DNA of 23,196 nucleotides from an uncultured Lachnospiraceae bacterium (lineage in GTDB: Bacteria; Bacillota; Clostridia; Lachnospirales; Lachnospiraceae). Each line of letters starts with the position of its first letter. The stretch's first letter is position 1. The notes beneath the pieces are model-generated. The model made no database searches and was not told where the DNA came from. It worked only from the letters and a program-made list of their open reading frames with translations. The position numbers were made by a program, and so were the translations under genes. Below, piece after piece: positions 22,831 through 23,196 of the stretch. Where the stretch lies: positions 1-23,196 of the forward strand of contig CAJOQO010000007.1 of the NCBI GenBank assembly GCA_905236545.1, given 5' to 3'.

Positions 22831-23196
22831 TGTAGCCCGCTTCGCTGAGCTATCTGCTAACTTCGACCAGGAGTCCGGGGTATTCATGCGCGGATTCATT
22901 CATACCCCGGCCTCCAGGTCTACGTAAGCAGAGGATCTCAGCTCGCTCCTGCAAATGGTTTGCTTACGGGTCCGATCCCTTCTTCCGCTGCTGCAGTATC
23001 GTGACTGCGGTGGGAGCGTCCGCATCAACCTTTGCAACAGCCGGAAGGAGCTGTTTCTCCATAAGCAGACAATTCCAGCAGGAACGGAGCCGGAATCCAC
23101 TGCTTACGTAGACTTAGGTTTGCGGGGAAGAGCGGTGCGCGATGCGAATCCCCGCAAACCTTAGTCGGAGTTAGCAGTTAGTCCGGCGCAGTGGGC
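22831..23196. repeat. Nested palindromic element of two inverted hairpin modules
   Basis: The gene-free end of the window is an imperfect palindrome centred near 23015 (TGCGG at 23006-23010 with CCGCA at 23020-23024), with arms of roughly 180 bases, and may extend past the edge. Left module, + strand: CTGCT (22854-22858), AACTTC, a 19-base arm (22865-22883), 18-base loop, pairing arm (22902-22920, two mismatches), TACGTA, AGCAG (22927-22931). Right module reads the same on the - strand: CTGCT (23177-23173), AACTCC, an 18-base arm (23166-23149), 20-base loop, arm (23128-23111, one mismatch), TACGTA, AGCAG (23104-23100). The flanks agree; the apical stems differ but still pair. A second hairpin (GTAAGCA 22924-22930 / TGCTTAC 22961-22967; TAAGCAG 23062-23068 / CTGCTTA 23100-23106) follows each module. 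No ORF is credible. Identity unknown. Confidence 0.75.

Noticed and set aside
22753..23196. Short ORFs in the terminal element (22955-23164 and - strand frames)
   Set aside because: They run through the paired arms of the palindrome, have no ribosome-binding sites and no recognisable protein features.

Overview
The window reads as a stretch of a Gram-positive, anaerobic Clostridia-type chromosome, most likely Lachnospiraceae. Family-level sequence resemblance points that way: a 6S RNA of the clostridial type, a DUF4860-like pilus-associated protein, a methionine synthase without reactivation domain, QueH rather than QueG, a second gyrase-like topoisomerase pair, strong AGGAGG ribosome-binding sites and a moderately GC-rich composition. 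No phage, insertion sequence, tRNA, rRNA or CRISPR array was found. Nearly all genes are on the + strand; metH is the one clear exception.

Layout. (1) 1-2474: the 3' half of pheT, a 6S RNA gene whose promoter lies inside the pheT 3' end, an intrinsic terminator, then queA. (2) 2499-6843: a compact pilus / type II secretion-like operon with its own promoter: a GspF/PilC-type platform protein, four small single-pass membrane proteins (one DUF4860-like, one with a degenerate prepilin leader) and a PilT-type ATPase. A long palindrome sits between the second and third genes, and a terminator-like hairpin follows the last. (3) 6888-11068: a GH13 alpha-glucosidase-like enzyme, then overlapping dut, queH and argH. 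(4) 11160-13688 on the - strand: cobalamin-dependent methionine synthase with a structured leader, convergent with argH. (5) 14018-14323: a MATE transporter remnant in which the N-terminus is joined in frame to the C-terminus. (6) 14379-22752: asd with a near-consensus promoter, then topB (topoisomerase III), a left-handed beta-helix acyltransferase-like gene, and a second type IIA topoisomerase pair (parE/parC-like). (7) 22831-23196: a gene-free nested palindrome running to the window edge.

Functional links. queA and queH are two steps of tRNA queuosine synthesis, in separate transcription units. asd and metH both serve aspartate-family amino acid synthesis; argH completes arginine synthesis. 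topB, parE and parC place three topoisomerase genes in one apparent operon. The pilus operon has one ATPase, of the retraction (PilT) type; no extension ATPase, prepilin peptidase or PilM/N/O genes are present here, so they must be elsewhere or absent.

Most worth pursuing are the 22831-23196 element, two inverted diverged copies of one hairpin module whose apical stems differ in sequence but still pair; the reduced pilus operon with its 81-bp internal palindrome; and the internally deleted MATE gene.
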